DNA from: Toxonevra muliebris
Taxonomy: Eukaryota; Arthropoda; Insecta; Diptera; Pallopteridae
DNA: 64,000 nucleotides
NCBI GenBank assembly: GCA_963691655.1
Contig: OY829329.1
Coordinates: 7,888,708 to 7,952,707 of the forward strand
Reading direction: 5' to 3'
Positions 40,224 through 52,491 of the stretch are shown here, piece by piece (position 1 is the first letter of the stretch; every line of letters begins with the position of its first letter). The position numbers were made by a program, and so were the translations under genes. The notes under the pieces are model-generated. The model did no database searches. It saw nothing but the letters and a program-made list of their open reading frames with translations, and had not been told where the DNA came from.

Positions 40224-43200
40224 ATGTGCCCAATGAATTTTAGGCGTTTCTGTGAAGAGTGGCGCCTGTGGATACGTCCACTTCTCCTCATTAGCTATGG
40301 GATATTTGCAATTATTGTTATTCCGTTATTGATTGTAAATTCGGTGAAAGATGGATTCTCACGCAAAGATCAGCTCATACTCATTGGTGGGTTGTTTGTG
40401 CTCGCCGCAGTCCCAGTTTCGATTTGGCACATCATACAGCATGTAATCCATTTCACGAAACCCATATTGCAAAAACACATTATACGCATTTTGTGGATGG
40501 TGCCTATTTATGCACTCAATGCGGTATGTTCTCATTTTATCGTATTTTTTTTAGATTTTTAACTTTTTTAAATTTTTCTTCTTTACAGTGGATTGGTCTT
40601 TTCTTTCCAAAACATTCAATATACGTCGATTCGTTACGCGAGTGTTATGAGGCATATGTTATCTATAATTTCATGGTTTACCTACTGAATTACCTGAATT
40701 TAGGTATGGACTTAGAGGCTACTATGCAATATAAACCACAGGTGCATCATATCTTTCCGTTGTGCTGTATGCGTCCATGGTCAATGGGACGGGAATTTAT
40801 ACACAATTGCAAACATGGTATTTTGCAGTATACAGTAGTGCGTCCCATTACAACCTTTATTTCAGTGTAAGTACTTGTTTCAATGTTATCAATGGTTAAA
40901 ATATTCTTGAAGTGAATTGCAAAATTTTATTTTACTTATAATCGGCATCGTGTTTATCCTAAGAAAAAAAATGGATTCATTCGGAAGGAAATATTTATTA
41001 TCATAATTCTTAAACTGTAGATAATATGAAGGATGAAAAAAAACGCCATAGACCTTTAATAAAACCCTGTCCACTAAACTGTTGTTTAACAAAATATTAA
41101 AAAAAAAGATTTAAGAAGAAAGGAATATGAAAGAAAAGAGAAACAAAATTCGATGCTTTCGTTGCTCCATTGCAGGGTTCATTGACGCGGGGACAAATGT
41201 GTTTTGTTCTTTCGGTGGTGTGCTAATTTGTTTTCAGTGATTAAAATTATTCTGTCAATTTCACTTTTTCGTTTTTTTTTTTTATTTATATATAAAATTA
41301 AAATTTTCCCGGCAACAATTATTGCTGATGTTATTGATTAGGATTGGACCCATTATTTTTGCTATGGAGCCTCGGTTGTCCAATTTATCAGTCCTTTCCG
41401 TTGCCTGGAACACTACTATGTTCTAAACACTATATGAGGCATAACTCGTGGCAAAAAATACTAAAATAATGTGGAATTTTTAGTTGCTCCTCGAATATCT
41501 TCTAGTCGATCGCTTCGATTTCTTTTTAACTCATGTATATTTTTTGGGGCCTAAAAACTTTGGTTTGCCAATAGAATTTTCAAGTATCCAAAAAGTTTGC
41601 AGCAATTTACAATTATGAAATGAATTAAATTTTCACTTGATGCATAATCATAAAAAACAAATGTTTGTTGAACTTTTGATATGAATAATTTTTCAGTTTT
41701 CGTATTTTACGCGTAAGTTTATCTTTGGAAAACTGCATTGGCTGATATGTTTATAGTAAATTATAAAGTACAATTCGAACACTGTAGTAAATAGCGAACA
41801 CTGCAATATTGTTATTTTTTTTAGACTACTTTGTATAAAGTTACATACAAGATAATAAAATGTTTATTACTTTTTTTTTTACTTTTTGTGTAGAATAAAA
41901 TTCTTTACTTTATTTGAAAATAAAAAAAATAAGTGTGTAAATAACCTGGAGCGCTTATACTAAAAAAATTGCATGACGAAAAGGTTTATTTTTATTATTT
42001 TTATTTATATTTCGCTGTATCAAATGTAATTATTGTCATAAGGTATGGAGGCACAACCCCAAAAGTCCGAAAGTTTCTTTACACCATAAAAGTATGCGAA
42101 GACTTCTCCTCCATTCAATTCATTCCAGTGGGTCTTATGCATAAAAATGAGCAATTGCTATTAACTCAACTTTTTAAGATTTATCTGAACGCACGAAAAA
42201 ATGTTCGAATTATAAGATCTAGCCACGGTTGCCACTTTGGTACAATTCTACCAAAACTGGTAATTTTTTTTCTATTTTTCTGCGCTTGGTACATTGGTAC
42301 ATGTTTTTAAAATTTGGTACATTCTTTAGGCAAATTAAGCCTACACTATACTAAATGGTACATTTTTCCCCCATTTGGTACATTTTTTTGTAAATATTGG
42401 TACAAAATAAAATGAGTAAGTGGCAACCGTGGATCTAGCTCGAAGCTCGAGAATTTCCTAAAAAAAAAAAAAGAAGAAGTTTTCTAAGGTACAATACTCG
42501 CTCCAATGAGCAATTGCTAAATGAGAAGAGATGCAGTTATTTACAGTTTCAGTTATTAGTCCAGTGTAATGGCCGATTATTTACCTGTAAACATTGCAAA
42601 AAAATATATATATATAAAAAGATTTTCGAAAGGCACGAGCTATATGTAGAAAATACATGATGCTTTGAGCTTTCTCTCATTTGAGATAATTTTAAAGAGC
42701 TTTAGATATTTTTATGCATGTAGTTGTGAGTTGGTGCGGAAGCAATTACACTATTTCAGTAGTTGAGATCGAACTCACGAGAACCATCTCTGTGGTAGAC
42801 CTCATTTTTATGCATGACAAATAATTGTGTTATAAAAAATGAAGAGCTTTTAAAGCAGTAAGAGAGTAGCCCTGAGACTTCAAAGACGAAGCTTTCTAAA
42901 AGCTCTTACAGGTCTCTCTGCCACTGACCCAGAAGCCGTTACACTTCAACGTACATTTGAGTGCACAGATTATGTAATTTCTTAGTTATTTCGCCGCCAG
43001 GCCGATTAATATATCAGTTATTGCTTTGGTAGCATTTTATTTTTCAAAGCAGTCTTTGTAATTCATGAATTTAATATTCCGCAATAATTAAGGACGTTTT
43101 GAAGTAGAAATCGTAAAACTTTGTACAAAAAATTAGAGAATTTATGACAAATGAAAAGATACGAACATTATGGTCTAAAATAAATTCTCTTAAAGTGCTT

Positions 43201-44922
43201 TAGTAAAATTCTTGCAAAAAAAAAAAATAAAAAAAATTACTCAAAATTGAAAGAAGAAAGAAGTACAGAAACCAACCTGTGGCAACTAGTTTCCAAATCA
43301 AAGCTCTGCCAAAAATTTTAATTCTTTTCAATTTATCTCAAAATTGAATTAAGAACAGCAAATCCGCCTCAAAATAGCTTAGCTAATAAAATTTGGTTTA
43401 AAATAAATAATAATATTTATATATTTGTACGATTTCAATGCATTTTATTATATATATATTTTAAGTGTTTGCGAACTTTGTGGTGTCTACGGTGAGGGTA
43501 CTTTTGCAGGAAATGTGGCATTTCCATATATCGTTGCGATCAACAATATCTCACAGTTTGTTGCAATGTATTGCCTTGTTCTATTCTATAAAGCTAATAG
43601 GGTAAGTAATATTGCTATGATTTATATTCTAATTACGAAATAATTAAATTTTGTATTCTCTCCCAATATAGGATGATTTGAAACCAATGAAACCGATTCC
43701 AAAGTTTCTCTGCATTAAAGCAGTTGTTTTCTTTTCATTTTTGTAAGTATTTTCAAAGGAAATTAAATTGTAACAATAAGAAAACAAAACTAATTTAATT
43801 ACAGTCAAGGCGTTTTACTTAATGTACTCGTGTATTACGGTGTCATTAAAGGGATATTTAATTCATCCGATACAAAGGGGGATAACACAAATCTCGCAAC
43901 GATGTTGCAGGTAATTATTATCAGATTGTTTTAATCTAAAATCGGAAGTATCAATTTGCGGGCTTTCATCGACTATATCGATTGATAACTTAACTTTGTT
44001 ACAAAAATGAGCTTAACTTACTTTTTCTTTTGTATAATTGTAGAATTTTCTCATTTGCATTGAGATGTTCATTGCAGCCGTTGCACATATCTACAGTTTC
44101 CCCCATAATCCTTTTCACATAAATTCTCCACAATATTGGAATAATCCAAATCATAATTGGTGTCGCGCATTCCTTTCCATGATGGACATATCCGATATGC
44201 AAGAAGATGTGACTGAACATGTCGGTGTGGTTAGTAGCTCTATTATACGACGTTTCCAGGGTCGAACGGCTTATCAGCCCTTGTCACGTGGTCCACGTCG
44301 ATTGAGCAGTGAATCGGAATATTTAATTAGCAAGCGTCAGGATGATGCTGGAACATCTGCAGCTGGAGAAAGTCAAACTGCATCCGGTAGTGCTATTATG
44401 GGCGAAATCAACATCAATTCAGGTAATAGAAACAAATACAATACGAATTACGCTAAACCGCTGATCAAGGCCAATCGCTATGGAGCTACAGATAATTTTG
44501 TGCTGCCTGTTTGCGAAGCCGCCGCACCTTATACAGATTCTACAACAGCAACACCATCAACTATATTTCCATCTCACTTAGCAGATGACGGCGGCGATGT
44601 TGTCGTCGTCCGACCCAACCACTCAACCAATACCCATCACAGCAACAACACCACCACAAAATCCAAAGCCTTCATGTCGAATTCGTCTGCTGCTGCAGTA
44701 GCAGCAGCAGCTACAGCAGCATCAACTTCTCATTCAAATTTTGGCATAAACATTCAAAAGCGTGAACCACTTACACGCGAATACTCACCTCACTATGGAG
44801 CACCCGCTCCTAGTGGTAATAGTTTTTTACAGGCACGCAATGTAAGCGTTCTAGCTCCACCTAGTCCCATTCCAGAGTCTAGAGGCGATGATCTTTCATC
44901 GCTTATTAGCTCCTCCAGATGA
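40224..44922 (+). CDS. TMEM184-family multipass membrane protein (TMEM184C-like)
   Basis: Belongs to the TMEM184/organic solute transporter alpha fold (seven membrane helices); its substrate is not established. Exons: 40224-40523, 40589-40866, 43466-43601, 43672-43742, 43805-43910 and 44044-44922, giving 589 residues up to the first stop. Visible helices include [38 protein letters not shown] and [18 protein letters not shown] segments. Family hallmarks are the invariant-looking [33 protein letters not shown] and [15 protein letters not shown]. The last exon adds a long cytosolic tail with Asn/Thr/Ser- and Ala-rich stretches. The stop is TGA followed by C, and the frame stays open for 95 more codons (see readthrough entry). 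I recall the fly relative as CG5850. Intron 2 (2.6 kb) carries a hAT MITE. AATAAA is at 45377-45382. Confidence 0.93.
42224..42431. mobile_element. hAT-type MITE, 208 bp, with perfect 8-bp target duplication
   Basis: Terminal inverted repeats CACGGTTGCCACTT / AAGTGGCAACCGTG match perfectly over 14 bp. The flanks GATCTAGC (42216-42223) and GATCTAGC (42432-42439) are identical, the 8-bp duplication expected for hAT. The interior holds repeated TTGGTACATTT motifs and no coding sequence. It sits in intron 2 of the TMEM184-family gene. Confidence 0.9.
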
Positions 44923-45210
44923 CATCGTAACGATAGTAGTAGTCAAAATTTGAATTTGAATCCATCGGTAAGTGAGTCAGTATCGGTGGGTTTTTCAAGT
45001 AGTCTAAAATTGTCAACAGATGGCAGCAGTAGCAATTCATCTGATTGGTTAAGCAGCACATCCACCGCTGAAGATGATGACGTTGGTGGTCAGGATGTGG
45101 TTGATGGGGAAGAAGATGAAGGGGACGAAGAAGAAAACATGCAATTACATTACGAAACAAGACGACGACCACGACCGAGACACTGCAACGACAGAGAATA
45201 CATCACTTAG
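44920..45210 (+). other. Candidate stop-codon readthrough extension of the TMEM184-family protein
   Basis: TGA at 44920-44922 is followed by C, the context most prone to readthrough in flies. The same frame then stays open for 95 sense codons to TAG at 45208-45210. The extension is Ser/Asn-rich, then acidic (runs of Asp and Glu), then ends basic (ETRRRPRPRH). Its composition continues the Ser-rich tail upstream, unlike the AT-rich non-coding sequence that follows 45210. Confidence 0.6.
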
Positions 45211-48200
45211 AGAAATTTTGATTTGAATTGAATTTGCACCAACGTTACAGTGATGATGAATGATCACCACCACCCTCCAACTACTTACAACATTACTACA
45301 ACAATTACATACATATTTACCAACCAACACTCCTTTTTGCAACATTACGAATTAATTTTTATTTACCTACATATAAAATAAACATATATTTTCTATTGTT
45401 TTATAATTATAATTTGTAATATAAAACTATTATTATTTTGTATATTATCATAGTCGACCAAGTGTGATGATGTTCATTTGAATATGATTTATTATAATAT
45501 AATTTCTCATTTTAATTATTATTATTATCTAAAATTATTTTTTCAATTAAAAGCTAAAAAAAAAAAAATAACGAAATTAAAGTGTTTTAACAAAAAACAA
45601 TTTAATTTAATACGACTGACATAGTTTCAATCGCAAAAACGAATTAGATTTTCTTTCAAAGACTGTTCGATATTTTAAATGTAGCATAACGATTATAAAT
45701 TAGTAGCGTAACCGTGTGGCCTTTTTAATGCAAAATTATAAAAGTCCGACTTTTTTAAACTATTTTAGCCTGACAATAAATATCTGCTGATATATCTTGC
45801 AGAATATTTTTTACAATAATGTTAAAACTTTAGCCTCTTTATATTTGTTCTACAAACTTAATTATCTGAAAAAAAAATACGAAAACTGAAACTCTTTCAT
45901 ATATACATACATATAATTGGTAATCAATCAAAAGGAGCGACTTTTTAGCTTAAACTTTCACTTATAACAACATTTCATCAATGACTCACATACACGTTCG
46001 ATTATCGTGTCTTTGATTTAAAAAATGCTGCTATGAATGAATTCTAATTTCATTTTTTATAATTATTATTATTTTTCTTTATTATTTAATTTCGTATTTT
46101 CATGGGACAAGAAAATTGCAAACTGAGTTTAGTTGACCCTTGGCATTTTATTTTATAGACCACATACAAAATTCAAATTCACCCACAAATTCGTTCAGTT
46201 GCCATTGACTTAAGATTAATCACAGCCTTTGTCTCGAGTGATGATCCACAAATTACTCCATGCTCTTCGTCTTTTCATTGAGGATTTCAGTTAATGTTTA
46301 GTGGTTTACTTGATTTTCGATTTTGTTTCTCTCCAGCATTTTACTCACCAATCAAAGGATATCCCAAAAGCTTCTATAGCATAAAAACTAATTGGGTGCA
46401 AGGCGGGGTATTTAATGTGTACACCATCCAATTGAATGAAATTTTGATGTATGATGTGTAAATTATATTATTAAAAATCAGGCAATCACCAAAACGCTAA
46501 AAGTTTACACTTTACCATATATCTACATAGAAATAATAAAAGCAAAACTATTGCCTGCGTTTTTGTTGTTGCATAGAAGTTTTTGCATAGTCCCCATCTG
46601 CATAGTCGTCATTTTCACACACAGAAACGTTTCTTGCCGGTAGTGTGACTTCGTGGCCGAGAGAAGGAAAGTCGAAAGACGATGGGTACAGACTTGCTCG
46701 TACTGGCAAATTCTCTTTTGTGTCGTTCATTCTTTGACATTTCTTTTTTGCTCATTTAAGTTGGCTGCGAATTGATTTTTTTAATTGTGAATTAATATAA
46801 TTTGCAATATTTTGCTGTATGTAAATGCTAATGGCAATTAGAAAAGATGCTAGAAGTGGTTTCACAGAGATGATATGAGCATTGAGCGAAAAGAGAGAGA
46901 GAGAGATTGCAAGCACACCAATTAACTGCATTCTTAATCGTTTTGTTGTTGGTGTATAAAAATGATGTGAGCGTAGTGCAGCGAGGATCACCTATACATG
47001 CACAATAATGGGCTGCGTTGTTTTTCTATGGAAATGAGACATATACGTGTGAAATTTTCCTAGCTCTTGTGCAAACATACAACTTTTTGGTGCACATTGG
47101 CATAGAGCAAAATGAAGAGAGTTTAAGAGACAAATCTTACGATTACTCGGGATTCAATTTCAAAGATCATATAAATAAATCGTTGGTTAAGCAAGAAGAT
47201 GTGCTAAGTGCACTTTTGAGTGAAAATGAGACGAGAGACTAAACAATAATAGCGTCTCAAGACGCAGTTGAAATCGGTGTTAAGCGCTTAAAAACTAAAA
47301 TTCATGACATAATGTTTTCGTTGCTGTAAATTTATATATTTGGCAAAAGCAAAAGACCTTGTATAAGCGATGATTTTTAAGCATTCCCTCTCGAATCCAC
47401 AAAATATAATCATCTGGTAATAAATTTATTGAGTTAAAAATTCAATTTCTCGATAGTTTTTGAATATAAGCCACGTTTAATATTTTTACCCATACTTAAA
47501 ATTTTCTTTTTCTTTGAATTAGTTTTATCCATTTACTTACTACTTTTTGCTCAACTAACCACGGTAGGTAGTTTAGGGAATTGAAACGACATTTTTTCGT
47601 ATTTACATAAGTGTCAAATTAGTGTTATGTAACAGCGAACAGTGCATCAGTCTAAATTTACAAAGGGAAACAATTTACGAAAAGCTTAAAATAATATTAA
47701 GGAAATCTTTATTGAATTTATAATCAGTTTAACTTGAGGTTATGCTGTGATGCAATTACTCATAATCAATTTTTGCGAATATTAGTGTATAAATTGATTA
47801 AACAGTAATGATTTGTTTGTAGTACATACATACATACATACATTGTTATTTAAATGTTTATATAGTAATATATATGCTATACAAAAAAAAAAAAAAAACT
47901 CGACAGTGTGTTCGCGCTTTATCGCAGTTTCACATTATAAATGCTGAAAAATATACAGCTTTAGTACGAGAATAAAATTAGAACTTTCATATATAAATAA
48001 CTATAAATAAATGTGCAGAGATTAGATCCATATTCAGTGGATAAATAGAAATCTTAATTTTTAGTCAAACAAGAATTTATAAGAATATTTTACTACCCAC
48101 CTACATACACAATAATTGATAATTTTCAACAGAAATTCCAATTAATTTTTTTTTTTAATTTTTATATACTTATAGTTTACAAATCAATTCAACACAAAAT

Positions 48201-48851
48201 TTCGTTTTTCTATTCAAACTTTATTTTTTTTAGCATAGTAATTTTATTTTTCACTCTTTATGTCTTTTATGATTTACATATCGCTGCCTTAATTTGTTAA
48301 AGCGCCAACACGCATTTTTCAAATTTTACAGGAGAAGCAAAAAACATTTTGGTATTTGGAGTACTGTTTCGAGAATTTGTAATTTAAACTAAAAAAAAAA
48401 TCGCAAGTTTTCCGTGGAGGTCTCTACAATTTTCGATACAGATGAAAGTGGACACGCTTCAACTCGATATTGGAAAACTAGTTGTTAGGGCCTTAGCAAA
48501 TTAAGGCAGCGATATATAGTATAGTACGTATGTGCTAAGGACGAAAGAAACAAGTAATATAATATTAAGTACATACATTAAAATTGAAGGGATATTTCTT
48601 CTTTTAAAAGCTATAAGTAAGATCATAATGTGTATAGCTATAAAACAGATTTTCAAAACTTTTAAGAGCTTTTTCTTATAGTACCCGTTTACCGAATACC
48701 ATATATTTTTAAACAGAAAACAACCAAAAACAAAATACAAAAGACGAAAAAAATTAAAACATAATTCAGGCCCTGTTGAAAGTACATAGAAAAGTATTAA
48801 TTGGAATCGGTTTTGCAAATTCGAACTTTCGTTCAATCATTCCTATCATTG
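45211..48851. other. Convergent intergenic region
   Basis: 3' UTRs of the TMEM184-family gene (from the left) and MEAK7 (from the right; AATAAA on the minus strand at 48857-48852) meet here. The sequence is AT-rich with ACATACATAC tracts near 47825, a poly-A run at 47883 and GAGAGA near 46895. A few open frames of 60-111 codons exist, but they lack ATG starts or recognisable content. Confidence 0.55.
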
Positions 48852-48940
48852 TTTATTTTGCTAGTAGTCAATGACGAAGGCAGCAGCAAAGGCACACATT
48901 TTATAGTTAAGCATTTTCCGAATTCTCCGTTGTTCTTTTT

Positions 48941-51426
48941 TTATGATTTATTATTGTAATTTTGGCGGCCACCCAATTCCAAAAGATATCGATCTGGATG
49001 ATCCAGCCAATCATCGGCTGTTAATTTTACAGTGCGTTGTCGTTCGGCTTCTTTTATTTGCCACTTTTTGATGTCTAATTGCACTTCACGTGATGATTTA
49101 TCACCACAGCCCCAAACCTATGCGTAAAAATGAAAAGAAAGTAAAATTGGAAAGTGTTTATATACAATAATTTCAGATAACGTCATGACATTGGAGCTTT
49201 GCTTTGGGTTAGTGTTGTGGGAAAGTGAGGTGTATGAGTATGGTTAAGAGCTATATACAAATAAAGATAGTAAAACTTTTTCACTATCTTAAAAAGAAAA
49301 TATTAATTTATCGCAATAAACGTCTTGTGCTAAACATTTATTGATGAAAATACATACATACATAAATAATAATCATAATAAAAAACAAAATAACTTGCTT
49401 ATAACGAAGTTTAGGTAAAAATTCTTTTATATACAAACATACACCTATGCATGTAGTTAAATATCTGAATCTTGCATACGTGTAAATATTATAAATAAAA
49501 AAAAATATTTGAAATCTTTAAATATGTTTTGTATTTGCTATTAAGGACAGGAAAATTCTATCCCGAGTGTTGGGACATGGACTCGGTCTCTCCAACTCGA
49601 ATACTTAAATGGACAAATGAGCCCCGGAATTACTCAATTTATATTGCTCTAAAACCATTCATCTTAGCGTAATAAGCTGCTACAATAGCAACAATAAATG
49701 AACATGGAAATTCTTATACAAACGAAGCAATAGAGCTTGAGAATTTTACTAGGAAAAGTAGTGAATAGACGCAGATAGCCATTAAAATGATCAGTATTTG
49801 GGTGTATAGTAGTGCCCGAATGGAATTTCAACAAAATCAAATATATCTACCTCAATTGAGAGCAAAACCGCAGCAATTCCCTTACAGTCCACGTTTTCGA
49901 AATGTTCATCAACAGCAATAATTGGTTTTCGAGGATCAGATCCAGCACGCAATCCTTTAGGATAACCACGTATGCTTGTATTCAAATACAAACAGTTAGG
50001 TTTTTTCTCCAACATCGTAAATCTGCCAAAGAAAAAGTTTACAATTATAATACTATTGCTGATATAGGTAATAATCTTTTATTCTCCACACTTACTTGGG
50101 TAGCATTTGAATAACACAACTTCCTTCACCACCTGTAAACAAATGCGTTTCTTTCCATTCATTCGGCGCAGCAATACAATATGCTTGATCATCTTTCGTG
50201 TGAATCAATACCAAAGTTGGACCACGATAGCCGAGTACATGATGTAAGAATCGATTAGCACCGAGACCATGCTCATTTGAATCATAGAGTAAAGTCCAAT
50301 GTGAAGGGATCATTGAAAGCTTATCTTTGAAGATTTGTGCAGCGGTCGATTTATTGGCACTAGGTGAAGTTATGGTTTGTGGTTTAGAATATAGTGGTGG
50401 TAGACCACCTGCCAGTAACCAGGCCTGTGATAATGGCATTAATGGATCACTAATATCACCAGCATCACTACTGCCACTGGCAGATTCAGGGAATGGATTT
50501 CGTTGTTCTAACACTGGTGTCTGCAGCTCAATGCCGCACGATTGATTTTGCAGTTCCAGACCTCGATACGATGTTGAAAGCGTATGAACACAATATTTGT
50601 GAACGAGCAATACTAAACGTATTAAATTTTCTTCGAACCAACGGCAAACGTAGCCCAAACTGAGACAATCGTGACTGAAGAAAATTGATTTGGTCACTGA
50701 TAGAAAAGTGCGATTTATCTGAATGAAATTATATGGTAGTGATAAAAAAATGTGGGAAAGGGAATGATAAATATAGAAATACTTACTGCTGGACAAAGCA
50801 CTGCATTGCCCGAATGTTGCATTGCAATGGTGTAGCAGATAAGCAAAAGACGCGTTACGCCCTCTTTATCGATCATTTCGGGATTATCATCTTGGGCGTA
50901 CATCTTAATGTACCACTCTAAAATTTTTCCGTCATCCATAATACTTAAAAAACGTTCACATTGTTGACGAAATGCAACCGTGCCGAGATGAGCAGTTGTG
51001 GCCTTCGACGAGGTATGCATCGCGTGAAAAAGACGTTGACCTAAGTCAATATACTGCGGGAACACTTGCGACTAACAACAGATGTTGGATATTTGTAAAT
51101 AAGAAGCACAAATGTTTATTTTATTCATCACTCACCACGAATACATCCTTAACGATTCCATTAACTCCATATTTTGCCGATTTCTCTTTGAGTATCACTG
51201 ACAGCTTTTCAATGGGCACAAGTTGTGTAAAGTACTTTTCTGTTACATCAGCTCCAGACGCCGATCTACTTATCGCTTTTTCCGCTTTATCTCCACTTCC
51301 TGAACCACCAGCTACACTAACAGGAATACTTAAGGTTGCTGGAGGTTTCTTTTTATGCTGGCTAATGCTATCACCGTCATGACTTTCGCTGCCACCACCA
51401 TCGCTTCTAGAAGCTGAATTTCCCAT
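48941..51426 (-). CDS. MEAK7: MEAK7/TLDC1, TLDc-domain mTOR-associated protein
   Basis: In mammals MEAK7 is a lysosome-associated activator of mTOR signalling. Exons: 51426-51136, 51071-50787, 50718-50096, 50022-49851 and 49117-48941. They give 515 residues with consistent splice phases. The N-terminus MGNSASRSD is a good N-myristoylation signal (Gly2, Ser5/6), as in the mammalian protein. Exons 1-2 are helical, with a TEKYFTQLVP segment and a DGKILEWYIKMYA block. The TLDc domain begins near residue 333 (IPSHWTLLYDSNEHG) and continues with RGPTLVLIHTKDDQAYC and FENVDCKGIAAVLLSIE, ending in the last exon with VWGCGDKSS. That junction (LLSIE|VWGCGD) restores the usual TLDc end and rejects the in-intron stop at 49793. 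The nearest fly gene, from memory, is CG5149. Minus-strand AATAAA lies at 48857-48852. Confidence 0.92.
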
Positions 51427-52491
51427 TGAACCACGCGCTCTTTACCGTCGTCCGTTCGTCAGTCGTTGTCTCTCGTTGGTTAGAATGTGTGATGCAGTAT
51501 CTACGTTTTCAGCAACGTTAAGTAAACACAGAAAAATAAAAACAAAATGCGCAATAAACTTGCAAAACTTTGTCTTTCGACTACTGCAGAGTCACACAAA
51601 ATCAAATGACATAAAAAAATTTTCTGCTTATCTGATTCACTACTACCATCTGTCCGTCAATCAGAAACAGCGTTGCTCAGAAGAGACCGAGTTCATATGT
51701 AGCATTAAAATGGGCTCACAATTCAAGTTTCTTTGATATCATGGCTGTAAAAATTCGGGAAACAATAACGGCACTGATGTTTATATCTAATGGGGCGTTC
51801 GACAAGGTCAAAAGTGGTAATATGAAATAAGAAAATGTTAGTCCCAAGGTGACTTTGAAGAAAAGGTTTTAATAAAACGTTGGAAAACTTTACAGGTCTG
51901 CTTGATATAAAATATTATACCCAATTCTTAGTTTGTTATACTTCATAATGTGGATATCACCCCGAGGTTCAAAAACTGGGTACTTAAAACTATTGCGACA
52001 TCCTGTCAGAAGAGTCAAGCTTACTTGCTCCTTACCATTTATTCTGAACTCGATTATATAACTGCGTTATTGTAACCAACATTGCTTGTAAGTTTTTACG
52101 CCACTAGTGAGGCCCCTTTTTCCTGGTTAAAGCTGGAATATTTTTGAAAAAGTCAAAACTAAAGAAAATTAATTGGTTATATGGATTCTAACATATAACT
52201 TAAGTCTTTCGAATACATTTTCAGTTTTTTTTTTTTATTTTGGTCCCTGCCAGATAATCTCTGACCTTCACCTTCTTGAGATAACTTTTGTTAGCAATAA
52301 GTCTTAGAAATTTCAAGAGGAAAAAAAATTTGAAGTGAATTTAGTTTTACTTCTAAAATTCTTTTAGTTTTCAATAGTTAAAAAAGTGTAACCGACAGGG
52401 CGCCCATGCATATATTATTAAACGGTGTATTATTAAATACTTTAATACAAGATTTATTGTTAACAATTTATTTCTAACAGAAACTACAGTT
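51427..52491. other. Spacer holding MEAK7 promoter and ZGPAT 3' end
   Basis: ZGPAT is upstream of MEAK7 on the same strand. Two minus-strand AATAAA signals (52472-52467 and 52458-52453) sit 20-40 bp past the ZGPAT stop. The rest is the MEAK7 5' flank. No other gene is supported. Confidence 0.65.

Noticed and set aside
41969..42310. 113-codon frame in TMEM184-family intron 2
   Set aside because: Non-ATG start, and its end lies inside the hAT MITE.
46548..46730. 60-codon minus-strand frame with ATG and mixed composition
   Set aside because: Composition is better than its neighbours, but there are no partner exons, homology or signals to support it.
47018..47242. 74-codon plus-strand frame with acidic, protein-like composition
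   Set aside because: No ATG start, no supporting splice sites checked out, no recognisable family. Worth RNA-seq only.
48501..48836. 111-codon hydrophobic frame past the MEAK7 3' end
   Set aside because: It starts at TTG rather than ATG, and its Leu/Ile/Phe-rich content is what AT-rich DNA yields by chance.
49793..49850. Ending MEAK7 at the in-frame stop after exon 4
   Set aside because: A donor (GAG|GTAGAT at 49851/49850) and acceptor at 49118 join to VWGCGDKSS, restoring the usual TLDc ending.
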